Assembly (NCBI RefSeq): GCF_024594815.1
Contig: NZ_JANJOU010000013.1
Coordinates: forward strand, 62,001 to 126,000
Source: Roseomonas populi
GTDB taxonomy: Bacteria; Pseudomonadota; Alphaproteobacteria; Acetobacterales; Acetobacteraceae
Direction: 5' to 3'
Length of the DNA stretch: 64,000 nucleotides
Every line of letters begins with the position of its first letter. Position 1 is the stretch's first letter. The position numbers were made by a program, and so were the translations under genes. Shown here piece by piece: positions 28,312 to 36,224 of this stretch. Below the pieces are notes generated by a model that did not search any database, was not told the origin of the DNA, and saw nothing but the letters and a program-made list of their open reading frames with translations.

Positions 28312-28830
28312 CTAGGCGGGGGTGCTGCGGTCGCCCTCGCCCAGCGCCTTCTGCATGTAGACCACGTCCACCCAGTTCCCGAACTTCAGCCCCACCGCCT
28401 TGAGGACCCCGGCCTGCCGGAAGCCGAGGGAGAGGTGCAGGCCGATCGAGCCCACATTCTCTGAATCACCGATCACGGCGACCATCTGACGGAACCCCTC
28501 CGCCTCCGCGCGCTTCAGAAGCTCCGCCACCAGGGCCTTGCCCACGCCCTGGCCGCGCACGTCGTCCCGCACGTAGATCGAGTCCTCCGCCGTGTGCCTG
28601 TAGGCGGAGCGGGCATGGAAATTGGCATAGTAGCCGTAGCCGAGGACGCGGCCTTCCTCCTCCACCACAAGCCAGGCATGGCCGGCGCCCTGCACCCTGG
28701 CGATGCGGGCGCCCAGCTCCTCGGCCGGCGGGGGCGATTCCTCGAAGGTGCCGGTGCCGTGCAGCACGTGGTGGGCGTAGATCTCCGCGATGGCGGGGGC
28801 GTCGTCGGGGGTCGCGTCGCGGATCGGCAT
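28312..28830 (-). CDS. GNAT N-acetyltransferase, phosphinothricin-acetyltransferase type
   Basis: 172-residue acetyl-CoA-dependent N-acetyltransferase. It follows the Pat/Bar-like pattern: IRDATPDDAPAIAEIYAHHV, TGTFEE, LGYGYYANFHARSAYRHTAEDSIYV, the acetyl-CoA P-loop VRGQGVGKALVAELLKRAEAEGF, and VAVIGDSENVGSIGLHLSLGF. Substrate unknown; relatives acetylate phosphinothricin, methionine sulfoximine or other amino-acid analogues. It has a paralogue of similar length at 43146-43676. It is transcribed towards the C-x-C-C gene with nine bases between the stops. Confidence 0.88.
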   Translation of the reverse strand: MPIRDATPDDAPAIAEIYAHHVLHGTGTFEESPPPAEELGARIARVQGAGHAWLVVEEEGRVLGYGYYANFHARSAYRHTAEDSIYVRDDVRGQGVGKALVAELLKRAEAEGFRQMVAVIGDSENVGSIGLHLSLGFRQAGVLKAVGLKFGNWVDVVYMQKALGEGDRSTPA

Positions 28831-28894
28831 GACCGATGCCTAGAGCAGAACGCGGCCCTGGGGGAACACCCTCTTACGTTAAAATCATACTCCG

Positions 28895-30085
28895 TCAGAC
28901 CGGCAGGCCGAGCCGTTCCGCCACACGCTCCGCCAACGCCAGCAGCGCCCGGTCCCGCCCCGGCGCTGCCACGAGGGAGAAGCCGACCGGCGCGCCCTCC
29001 ACCTTGCCCGCGGGGATGGAGACCTCGGGCAAGCCGCCCAGCCCGGCAATGGCGGTGACGCCGATCGTCACCTCCCGCGCCCAGAGCTGCTCCTCGGCCG
29101 AGGCGCCGAGCTTCGGCGCCGGTATGGGCGAGGTGGGATAGACCAGCACCGCCCCGCCCCCCAGCAACCCGAGCAGGCGCTGGCGGAAGGCCCGGCGGTA
29201 GGCGCGGCCGGCGGCCGCCTTCTCCGGCGCCATGGCGCGCGCGATGGCGAAGCGCTCGCCCACGCCGGGGCCGAAGGCCGGCTCCGCCGCGGCCACCCAG
29301 TCGCCGAGCGTCGCCCAGGCCTCCTCGGCCTGCATGCAGCGGAAGTGCTCGTAGACCACCGCCAGCGTCTCCGTGAACAGGGAGACCTGCAGGCACCCGT
29401 CCATCACGGAGCCGACCGCCTCCATCGCGGGCGTCAGGGCGTTGGCCACGGCGGGCTGCGCGTTCATCCAGGCCTCCTGCACGCGCAGGAGGGGCCCCAG
29501 CGGCCCTTCCCCACCCAGGGGCAGCAGGACCTCTCCCGTACGGCGCAGGACGGAGGCGCGGCCGGCGAACCAGCCCGCCGTGTCGAAGGAAGGCGCGAGG
29601 CCCCGCGTGCCGGTCAGCGGCACCGCGCCCCAGCTGGGCCGGATGCCATAGACACCGCAATAGGAGGCGGGAATGCGGACCGATCCGCCCGTGTCGGAGC
29701 CGAGGGCGATATCCGCCTCGCCGGAGGCAACGACGGAGGCGCTGCCGCAGGAGGAGCCGCCGGGGAAGCGGTCCGGCGCGGCAGGGTTCAGGGGCGTGCC
29801 GTACCAGACATTCTCGCCCGTCAGCCCGTAGGCGAGCTCCATGGTCTTCGTCTTTCCGACGAAGCGCGCCCCTGCCTCGGCCAGCATCAGCACGGCGGGG
29901 GCGGTGGAGGGGGGCACGGGCTGGGTGCGGGCCCAGTCGGGGTTGCCGTAGGTGGTGGGGGAGCCGGCGACGTCGTAGAGATCCTTGGCCGCGAAGGTCA
30001 GGCCGGCGAGCGGACCGTCTGGTGCGTGCACCAGCGGCGCCCGCTCCCCCGGCATGAAGCCGCTGCCATCGATCCCATCAGGCAT
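28895..30085 (-). CDS. Amidase signature family protein
   Basis: 396-residue amidase. The Ser-cisSer-Lys machinery is visible: Lys in LTFAAKDLYDVAG (near 34), the Gly/Ser-rich GGSSCGSASVVASGEADIALGSDTGGSVRIPASYCGVYGIRPSWGAVPLTG with the cis-Ser and nucleophile Ser. It is at the short end of the family (usual 450-500), in which a central region is trimmed; relatives hydrolyse simple amides or allophanate-like substrates. The ATG at 30085 has AGGGG 11 bases upstream; an upstream in-frame start would reach 30166. No pathway neighbour points to a substrate. Confidence 0.85.
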   Translation of the reverse strand: MPDGIDGSGFMPGERAPLVHAPDGPLAGLTFAAKDLYDVAGSPTTYGNPDWARTQPVPPSTAPAVLMLAEAGARFVGKTKTMELAYGLTGENVWYGTPLNPAAPDRFPGGSSCGSASVVASGEADIALGSDTGGSVRIPASYCGVYGIRPSWGAVPLTGTRGLAPSFDTAGWFAGRASVLRRTGEVLLPLGGEGPLGPLLRVQEAWMNAQPAVANALTPAMEAVGSVMDGCLQVSLFTETLAVVYEHFRCMQAEEAWATLGDWVAAAEPAFGPGVGERFAIARAMAPEKAAAGRAYRRAFRQRLLGLLGGGAVLVYPTSPIPAPKLGASAEEQLWAREVTIGVTAIAGLGGLPEVSIPAGKVEGAPVGFSLVAAPGRDRALLALAERVAERLGLPV

Positions 30086-30179
30086 ATCGTTTCGAATCCC
30101 CTGGTATACAGGTCCGGATGCTGCGGCAGGGTCACGGACCTGTCCATCCGTGCCGCGCCGCAACATTGCACCCGCCGTA

Positions 30180-31547
30180 TCAGCGCGCGCGGAGCAGTTC
30201 CGCCACGCGCAGCAGGATCAGCTCGTTGTCGTCGGCGCGGGTCAGGTGGCGGCCCGCGCTGAAGGGCAGGTTGTTGTCGTTGCCGACGATGATGTGGTCC
30301 TCATCCACCCGCGCCACGTTCTCGATGGTGAAGAAGGGGAAGGAAAAACGGTCGCGCGGGACGTCCGCGTCCAGGTCGCCGCGCTGGCGCGCCACGCCCT
30401 CGGGGTCCCGGATCGCCATCAGGTCGATGTAGCCGATCTTCTTCACGTAGCCCTGCGCGTCGGTCTCGCCGAGGTCGATCAGGGACACGCGCTTCACCTT
30501 CGCCGGCGCGTGGAAGCAGGCGGGCGGGGTCTGCCCTGCGGCGCAGGCGCGGGAGGGATCGCCCTCGCCGTCGTCGCGCTCAATCACCAGGGCACGGCGG
30601 TCGTCGATCATGTTGAAGTCACCGATGGAGGTCGCGCCCTCCGCGAAGCGGAAGCGCATCGTGCGGCCCGTCCAGTTCCCGTTCGCCGTGTCCAGCTCCA
30701 GGATGCGGAGGGTGTTGTCCTCCGGCTTGCCGTCCGCGCCGAACAGGGGCTTCTCCAGCAGGGCGTAGAGGCGGGTGCCGTCCGGGCTCAGCGCCATGCC
30801 CTCATAGCCGCCGCTGCGCTGCGACTGCACGGCGACCGTCGCGGCGGGGGTGGCGGGGGAGACGAGGTCCGGGTGGTCCGGGCTGCGGATCGCGCGGGAG
30901 TCCAGCGCCGTTTCCACCACGCGGCGCACGCGCCCCTGGGCGTCGATCTGGATCAGGAAGGGGCCGAACTCCTCGCCGATCCAGAAGCCGTCGGCGACGG
31001 GCTGCAGGCTCTCCGGGTCGAAGTCCGCGCCGGTCAGGTAGCGGCGCTCCGTGCCCTCGTTCACGATGCGGAAGGGCACGCGGCGCTCGGGGTCGGAGAG
31101 GAAGATCGTCTGCAGCACCTGAACCTGGCCGGTGCGGAAGTCAGGGCGGATCTTGTGGAACATCAGCAGCGCGTCGGCGGAGTTGCGCTTGTTGCCGAAG
31201 CCGTTGTCCGTCAGCACCCAGTAGGCGCCGGGCTCGCCCACCACGGGCTTGATGCCGGAAAAGCCCTGCACGGCCTGGCCGTTGAACGGCAGGGAAAGCC
31301 CGGTGGGGCGGCCGTTCGGCGCGGGGCCCGTCGTGCCGGGCAGGCTGCCGTCCATGCGGCGGTTGTTGGGGCCGGTGTACTTGCCGGCCTGCCGCGCATC
31401 CGCCGGTGCGTCCGACGGCGCGGGGATGATCGTGTTCGCCGGCAGGACCGCATGGCCCTCGAGCACGGCCTCGAATCGTCGTTCCTGGGCATTGACGGCA
31501 ACAGAGAGGGTCAGGAGGGCGGCTGTGGCCAGGAGAAGGGCACGCAT
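30180..31547 (-). CDS. Secreted esterase-like/phytase-like beta-propeller protein
   Basis: 455-residue exported protein. A signal peptide (MRALLLATAALLTLSVAVNAQE, cleavage near 21) is followed by an 'esterase-like activity of phytase' type domain: GFSGIKPVVGEPGAYWVLTDNGFGNKRNSADALLMF, LTGADFDPESLQPVADGFWIGEEFGPFLIQIDAQGRV, GGYEGMALSPDGTRLYALLEKPL, FNMIDDRRALVIERDDGEGD and IENVARVDEDHIIVGNDNNLPFS. These Gly/Asp-rich blades suit a beta-propeller binding metal. Actual substrate unknown. The gene stands alone between the amidase and a small membrane gene. Confidence 0.85.
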   Translation of the reverse strand: MRALLLATAALLTLSVAVNAQERRFEAVLEGHAVLPANTIIPAPSDAPADARQAGKYTGPNNRRMDGSLPGTTGPAPNGRPTGLSLPFNGQAVQGFSGIKPVVGEPGAYWVLTDNGFGNKRNSADALLMFHKIRPDFRTGQVQVLQTIFLSDPERRVPFRIVNEGTERRYLTGADFDPESLQPVADGFWIGEEFGPFLIQIDAQGRVRRVVETALDSRAIRSPDHPDLVSPATPAATVAVQSQRSGGYEGMALSPDGTRLYALLEKPLFGADGKPEDNTLRILELDTANGNWTGRTMRFRFAEGATSIGDFNMIDDRRALVIERDDGEGDPSRACAAGQTPPACFHAPAKVKRVSLIDLGETDAQGYVKKIGYIDLMAIRDPEGVARQRGDLDADVPRDRFSFPFFTIENVARVDEDHIIVGNDNNLPFSAGRHLTRADDNELILLRVAELLRAR

Positions 31548-31650
31548 GGAATCGGCTGGTCCCGGATAGGTCGGAGCCGGGAGTTAGGCAGGCCGGATTT
31601 CGGCCGTTTGACAGCCAGATGACGAAACCATGTCGGTCCCCTCGGCGTGG

Positions 31651-32100
31651 TCAGGCGGCGGCGCCGAGCAGCAAACAGGCGGCGGCGCCGAGGCTCAGTC
31701 CCCAGCGCAGCCGAAGATAGGGCGCGGGGACCAGGCCGCGCCGGGCAGCCAGGGTTTCGACGAGGGCGGTTGCGACCAGGATGACAGCAAGCGTGATCAG
31801 GCCGGGCCGGAAGCCGGGCATCAGAAGCGCGATCCAGGCGGCCAGGGCGGGCAGGACGCCCAGGCCCATCCGGCCCCAGGCTGCCCCCTCCTCCCCCGGC
31901 GCGGGATGCAGCGCGAGGCCCCAATGGACCGCGCCGAGGAAGGAGGCGATGGCTGCCCCGTAGGCGATCAGCCCGCGCAGCGCGTCCGGGCGCCATTCCG
32001 GCGAGGCCAACGCCAGCAGGGCCATCCCGGCGAAGGGGATCAGCCCGGCCGGGCCGAGGATACGGGCAGGGGTGGGGAGAGCTTCGCGCATGGGTCGCAT
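31651..32100 (-). CDS. DUF3429 family membrane protein
   Basis: 149-residue protein with four to five membrane segments. The DUF3429 pattern is visible: AGLIPFAGMALLALAS, AYGAAIASFLGAVHWGLALH (the conserved GAxHWG), GLGVLPALAAWIALLMPGFRPGLITLAVILVATALVET, and LRLRWGLSLGAAACLLLGAAA. The function is unknown. Two ATGs three codons apart (32100, 32091) are both possible starts. It ends four membrane passes later with a hydrophobic C-terminus. Confidence 0.8.
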   Translation of the reverse strand: MRPMREALPTPARILGPAGLIPFAGMALLALASPEWRPDALRGLIAYGAAIASFLGAVHWGLALHPAPGEEGAAWGRMGLGVLPALAAWIALLMPGFRPGLITLAVILVATALVETLAARRGLVPAPYLRLRWGLSLGAAACLLLGAAA

Positions 32101-32141
32101 CTCGGGGCGGGAGGCGGTAGCGCAAGCCTCGCCGCGGCACC

Positions 32142-32504
32142 TCAGAGCGTAGGGGCCGATCCCCGTCCCGCCAGGGCGCGGCTCGGCGCCGCCAGCGCCC
32201 ACCGCACCCAGCGGAACAGCAGGAACCCGATCGCGAGCATAAGCGCGCCCATCAGCACGAAGCCGCCCGGTGCGGCGCGAGTGGGGAAGACGGCGTCGGT
32301 CAGCACCGCTGCCAGGATCACGGCCCCCATGAAGCCCGCCACCTGCACCACGAAGTGGACCGCGTAGCGCCGCACGAAACGGTCCCGTTCCTCCCGCGAG
32401 ACCGGGATGGGCGGCCCCTTCGCGTTCTCACGGTAGATGTAGCCATGGCCCGAGGGCTTGAACTGGGCGGCCATGCCGAGGCCAAGCAGTTCGCTGAGGC
32501 TCAT
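32142..32504 (-). CDS. Small membrane protein, unknown function
   Basis: 120-residue protein with two predicted membrane segments (about 50-70 and 81-97) and a cytosolic N-terminus MSLSELLGLGMAAQFKPSGHGYIYRENAKGPPIPVSREERDRFVRRY. The hydrophilic segment with KGPPIPVS is followed by helices; no family is recognised. GGAGGGCGGA stands before the ATG. It is 41 bases upstream of the DUF3429 gene on the same strand. Confidence 0.65.
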   Translation of the reverse strand: MSLSELLGLGMAAQFKPSGHGYIYRENAKGPPIPVSREERDRFVRRYAVHFVVQVAGFMGAVILAAVLTDAVFPTRAAPGGFVLMGALMLAIGFLLFRWVRWALAAPSRALAGRGSAPTL

Positions 32505-32590
32505 TCCGCCCTCCGTGGCTCCCGTGCCGAGCAGCGCGCGAGGAGTATAGGCGCGCGCTGCGGCCGATCCATACGCCGCGCGCCGCCCCC

Positions 32591-33301
32591 TCAGGCCGCC
32601 ACCCAAGGCAGGGGCGGGTGGTCTGCCCGGGCCATCGGGGCCTTCGGGCGGCCTTCCGCGTCCCAGTTGGAAGCGTCCAGCCAGGCCGCGATGGCATCCC
32701 GCCGCGCCGGCCACTCATCCGCCAGGATGGAGAACTGCGCCGTGTCCCGAAGCCGCCCCTTGACCACCTTGATGGCCCGCAGCGTGCCCTCGTACCGGAA
32801 GCCCAGGCGGGCGGCGGCGTTGCGGGAAGGCCCGTTCAGGGCATGGCACTTCCAGACCAGGCGGCGGTAGCCGAGGTCGTCCATGGCGTGCCGCATCAGC
32901 AGGAACATGGCCTCCGTCGCTGCCCGCGTGCGCTGCAGGCGGGGGGAGAACCAGATGTGCCCGATCTCGATCGCGGAATCGGCGGGGAAGATCTCCATCA
33001 GGGTCAGCCAGCCATCGGCGGTGCCGGTGCGGTGGGGCCGCACGGCCCAGGCAATGGGATCGTGCTGGGCCGCGAAGGCGGCCACGTGGCGGCGCATGGC
33101 CGCCTCGTCCGCGAAGGGGCCGTAGCCGAGATAGGCCCAGCCGGGTTCCGCCCCGGGCGCCTGGGCCGCTGCCCAAAGCTCCGGGGCGTGCCGGGTGTGC
33201 AGCGGCTCCAGCTCCACGCTGGCGCCCCGATGGAGGGTGCGGGCCGGCAGGGGCCGGGGAGTGGGATCGACTTCGGGACCTAGGGGCGGGGATTCGGACA
33301 T
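32591..33301 (-). CDS. GNAT N-acetyltransferase, RimJ/RimL type
   Basis: 236-residue acetyltransferase of the RimJ/RimL-like group. Recognisable parts: GYGPFADEAAMRRHVAAFA, AWAVRPHRTGTADGWLTLMEIFPADSAIEIGHIWFSPRLQRTRAATEAMFLLMRHAMDDLGYRRLVWKCHALNGPSRNAAARLGFRYEGTLR, with the acetyl-CoA region in the LQRTRAATEA segment. Substrate not known; the group acetylates N-termini or small molecules. The N-terminal 25 residues are Pro-rich and unlike the family. It is divergent from fpr across 100 bases. Confidence 0.86.
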   Translation of the reverse strand: MSESPPLGPEVDPTPRPLPARTLHRGASVELEPLHTRHAPELWAAAQAPGAEPGWAYLGYGPFADEAAMRRHVAAFAAQHDPIAWAVRPHRTGTADGWLTLMEIFPADSAIEIGHIWFSPRLQRTRAATEAMFLLMRHAMDDLGYRRLVWKCHALNGPSRNAAARLGFRYEGTLRAIKVVKGRLRDTAQFSILADEWPARRDAIAAWLDASNWDAEGRPKAPMARADHPPLPWVAA

Positions 33302-33401
33302 GGAGGGGATGCTGCGCCGGGCCAGTCCGCCCCTCAAGCCACCCCTGTTCCGTGACTGCCGCATTGCACAAGCGGCGGGGCCATCCCATACCGTGCCCGC
33401 C

Positions 33402-34229
33402 ATGCTGAACGACGCCTCCCCCTCCAAGACCGGCCCGGACCCCAAGCGGCCGGCCATGTCCGCCTTCCACGAGGCCGAGGTGCTGGAGGTCCGCCACTGG
33501 ACCGACCGGCTCTTCTCCTTCCGCTGCACGCGGGAACCGGGCTTCCGCTTTCTGGCCGGGCAGTTCGCCATGATTGGGCTGATCGTGGACGGCAAGCCGC
33601 TGATGCGGGCCTATTCCGTCGCCTCCCCGCCTTGGGAGGAGACGCTGGAGTTCCTCTCCATCAAGGTGCAGGACGGCCCCCTCACCTCCCGCCTGCAGAA
33701 CATCAAGCCCGGCGACACGGTGCTGATCAACCGCAAGCCCGTGGGCACGCTGCTGCTGGACAACCTGCTGCCCGGGAAGAACCTGTGGTTCCTCTCCACC
33801 GGCACCGGCCTGGCCCCCTTCATGTCCCTGATCCGGGAACCCGAGGCCTATGACCGGTTCGAGAAGGTGATCGTGACGCACACCGTGCGCGACGTGGAGG
33901 AGCTGGCCTACCGCGAGTACATCACCCAGGACCTGATGCAGCACGAGTTCCTGGGCGAGATGGTCCGGGAAAAGCTCGTCTATTATCCCAGCGTGACGCG
34001 CCAGGACTTCCCGACGCGCGGGCGCATCACGGAGCTGATGGACAGCGGCCGCATCTACGCCGATCTCGGCCTGCCGCCTCTCTCGCCGGAGAATGACCGC
34101 GTCATGCTCTGCGGCTCGCCGGAGATGCTGGCGGACACCAAGGCGCGGCTGGAGGCGCTGGGCATGAAGGAAGGCAGCGCGCACGAGCCGGCCCACTTCG
34201 TGGTGGAGCGCGCGTTCGTCGACAAGTAG
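33402..34229 (+). CDS. fpr: Ferredoxin-NADP reductase
   Basis: 275-residue flavoprotein that moves electrons between NADPH and ferredoxin or flavodoxin. FAD site: MRAYSVASPPWEETLEFLSIKVQDGPLTSRLQ; NADPH site: LLSTGTGLAPFMSLIR-type block (WFLSTGTGLAPFMSLIR), VMLCGSPEMLADT; C-terminal aromatic-containing tail GSAHEPAHFVVERAFVDK. The ATG at 33402 was taken because the following 15 residues lead into the usual SAFHEAEVLEVRHWTDRL start. Three 15-bp direct repeats begin inside the last codons and carry on past the stop. Confidence 0.94.
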   Translation: MLNDASPSKTGPDPKRPAMSAFHEAEVLEVRHWTDRLFSFRCTREPGFRFLAGQFAMIGLIVDGKPLMRAYSVASPPWEETLEFLSIKVQDGPLTSRLQNIKPGDTVLINRKPVGTLLLDNLLPGKNLWFLSTGTGLAPFMSLIREPEAYDRFEKVIVTHTVRDVEELAYREYITQDLMQHEFLGEMVREKLVYYPSVTRQDFPTRGRITELMDSGRIYADLGLPPLSPENDRVMLCGSPEMLADTKARLEALGMKEGSAHEPAHFVVERAFVDK

Positions 34230-34262
34230 GGCGTCGACAAGTAGGGCGTCGACAGGCAAGGC
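34218..34262. repeat. Three tandem 15-bp repeats spanning the fpr stop codon
   Basis: Copies at 34218-34232, 34233-34247 and 34248-34262 (unit GTCGACAAGTAGGGC). The first two are identical; the third has three changes. The first unit contains the last codons and TAG of fpr, so the duplication repeats the VDK-stop end downstream of the gene. Consistent with recent slippage or unequal duplication. Confidence 0.85.
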
Positions 34263-34367
34263 GTCGCTAAATCGGGACAGATGAAGATTAAGTTGCGGCC
34301 CCGTTAGAATCGAGGCAGGCTTTCGCATGAGCGCGCCCGTCAGATGGTGCGCCACGAGGGAAGCTTC

Positions 34368-35504
34368 ATGTCCGAGAAGAATGGGGCGGGCCGCCGCGGC
34401 CTGCTGCGGGCGGCTGCCGTCGGCGCGACCGGCGCCGCCGTCCTCGCCACGCCGAGCGTCAGCCGCGCGCAGACCGTCACGCTCCGTTTCCAATCCACCT
34501 GGCCGCAGCGCGACATCTTCCACGAATTCGCCCAGGACTACGTGGAACGGGTGAACCGCATGGCCGGCGGGCGGCTGCGGGTGGAGCTGCTGGCGGCCGG
34601 TGCCGTCGTCGGCGCCTTCCAGGTGCTGGATGCCGTCCATGCCGGCACGCTGGATGGCGGCCACGGGGTGGTCGCCTACTGGTACGGCAAGAACAAGGCC
34701 TTCAGCCTGTTCGGCACCGCCCCGCCCTGGTTCGGCGACGCCAACCAGATGCTCGGTTGGTTCTATCACGGCGGCGGGGAGGCGCTGTACCGGGAGCTCC
34801 TGCAGGACGTCCTGAAGGTCAACGTCGTCGGCTTCCTCTCCGGCCCCATGCCGACCCAGCCCTTCGGCTGGTTCAAACAGCCGATCGAACGGGTGGATCA
34901 GATCCGCGGGCTGAAATACCGCACCGTGGGCCTGGCCGCGGAGCTGATGGCGGAGATGGGCGCGGCCGTCGTCTCGTTGCCCGGCGGCGAGATCGTGCCG
35001 GCGCTGGAGCGCGGGGTGATCGACGGGGCGGAGTTCAACAACCCCTCCTCCGACCGCGTCCTCGGCTTTCCCGACGTGGCCAAGGCCTACATGATCCAGA
35101 GCTACCACCAGCGGGTGGAGAGCTTCGAGATGCTGTTCAACAAGACGAAGTACGAGAGCCTGCCGGTGGAGATCCAGGCCATCATCCGCCACGGCGCGGA
35201 GGCGGCATCGGCCGACATGTCCTGGAAGCTGCAGGACCGCTACTCCAAGGACCTGCTGGAGATGACCCAGCGCCAGGGCGTGCAGGCGCGCCCCCTTCCC
35301 CGCCCGGTCCTGGAGGCGCAGCTGGCCGCCTGGAACAAGGTGATCGAGCGGCTGGAGAACGACAACTCCAACCCGAACAACGGACCCTTCTTCAAGAAGG
35401 TCTGCGACAGCCAGAGGGAGTGGTGCCGGCGCGTGGGCAACTTCTTCCTGCGCTACGAGGCGAGCCAAGTGGCCGCCTACAACCACTTCTTCGCCGCGCG
35501 CTGA
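34368..35504 (+). CDS. TRAP transporter solute-binding protein, DctP type
   Basis: 378-residue periplasmic binding protein of a TRAP transporter. The N-terminal signal is of the Tat type: twin Arg in GRRGLLRAAAVGATGAAVLATPSVSRAQ. The mature domain starts VTLRFQSTWPQRDIF and has GGRLRVELLAAGAVV, GAAVVSLPGGEIVPALERGVIDGAEFNNPSSD, the carboxylate-binding arginine region in the RGLKYRTVG segment, and long C-terminal helices. Substrate likely an organic acid, but not known. It is first of a four-gene plus-strand operon dctP-dctQ-dctM-hydratase. Confidence 0.92.
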   Translation: MSEKNGAGRRGLLRAAAVGATGAAVLATPSVSRAQTVTLRFQSTWPQRDIFHEFAQDYVERVNRMAGGRLRVELLAAGAVVGAFQVLDAVHAGTLDGGHGVVAYWYGKNKAFSLFGTAPPWFGDANQMLGWFYHGGGEALYRELLQDVLKVNVVGFLSGPMPTQPFGWFKQPIERVDQIRGLKYRTVGLAAELMAEMGAAVVSLPGGEIVPALERGVIDGAEFNNPSSDRVLGFPDVAKAYMIQSYHQRVESFEMLFNKTKYESLPVEIQAIIRHGAEAASADMSWKLQDRYSKDLLEMTQRQGVQARPLPRPVLEAQLAAWNKVIERLENDNSNPNNGPFFKKVCDSQREWCRRVGNFFLRYEASQVAAYNHFFAAR

Positions 35505-35527
35505 GGGGCACGGGACAGGGCGGCGCC

Positions 35528-36196
35528 ATGCAGCGGGTCCTCCTCGGGATCGACCGGCTCTCGACCCTGGTCGGGCAGGCTTTCGCCTGGTGCATCGTCG
35601 GCCTCACCTTCGTCGTCACCTACGAGGTGGTGGCGCGATACGCCTTCCGCGCGCCGACCACCTGGGCCTACGACGCCACCTACATGCTCTACGGCGCGCT
35701 GTTCATGATGGCCGGCGCATACGCGCTCTCGCGCAACGGGCATGTGCGCGGCGACTTCCTGTACCGCATGATGCCGCCGCGCCGGCAGGCCACGCTCGAC
35801 CTCGTGCTCTACATCCTGTTCTTCTTTCCCGCGATCTTCGCCTTCATGGTCGCCGGCTGGCACTTCTTCGAGGAGAGCTGGCGGCAGAACGAGCGGTCCA
35901 TGTTCTCCCCGACCGGCCCGGTGATCTGGCCCTTCAAGTTCCTCATCCCGCTGGTGGGACTCCTGCTGCTTCTGCAGGGGATGGTTGAGGTGGTGCGTTG
36001 CATCCGCTGCATCCGGGAAGGCACCTGGCCGCCCCGCCTGTCGGACGTGGAGGAGATGGACCAGCTCATCCTCGCCCAGGCCGAGGAGCGCGGGGCGGAG
36101 GCGCTGGCCGCGGACGTCGCGCGCGGGGCGGAGATCACGCCTCCGGCGGAAGCGGCGCGGCGCGAGCGCGCCGCCGACCAGCAGGACGGCCGGTGA
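35528..36196 (+). CDS. TRAP transporter small permease (DctQ type)
   Basis: 222-residue membrane subunit with four helices: VGQAFAWCIVGLTFVVTYEVVARYAF, AYDATYMLYGALFMMAGAYALSRNGHVRGDF, LDLVLYILFFFPAIFAFMVAGW and FKFLIPLVGLLLLLQGMVEVVRCI. The YEVVARY and NGHVRGDF motifs are family marks. A charged C-terminal tail of about 60 residues (Glu/Ala/Arg-rich, SDVEEMDQLILAQAEERG) extends past the usual end. It lies 23 bases after dctP and its stop is 28 bases before dctM. Confidence 0.9.
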   Translation: MQRVLLGIDRLSTLVGQAFAWCIVGLTFVVTYEVVARYAFRAPTTWAYDATYMLYGALFMMAGAYALSRNGHVRGDFLYRMMPPRRQATLDLVLYILFFFPAIFAFMVAGWHFFEESWRQNERSMFSPTGPVIWPFKFLIPLVGLLLLLQGMVEVVRCIRCIREGTWPPRLSDVEEMDQLILAQAEERGAEALAADVARGAEITPPAEAARRERAADQQDGR

Positions 36197-36224
36197 CAGC
36201 ACCCGAACAGGATCATGCGCCCCG

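Noticed and set aside
21223-34262. Tandem repeats at 21223-21276 and 34218-34262 as CRISPR
   Set aside because: Units are 18 and 15 bp, directly adjacent without spacers, and one lies inside a gene.
32715-35486. A 923-codon minus-strand frame
   Set aside because: It is antisense to fpr and dctP, whose products are recognisable; the frame has no ribosome site or family match.
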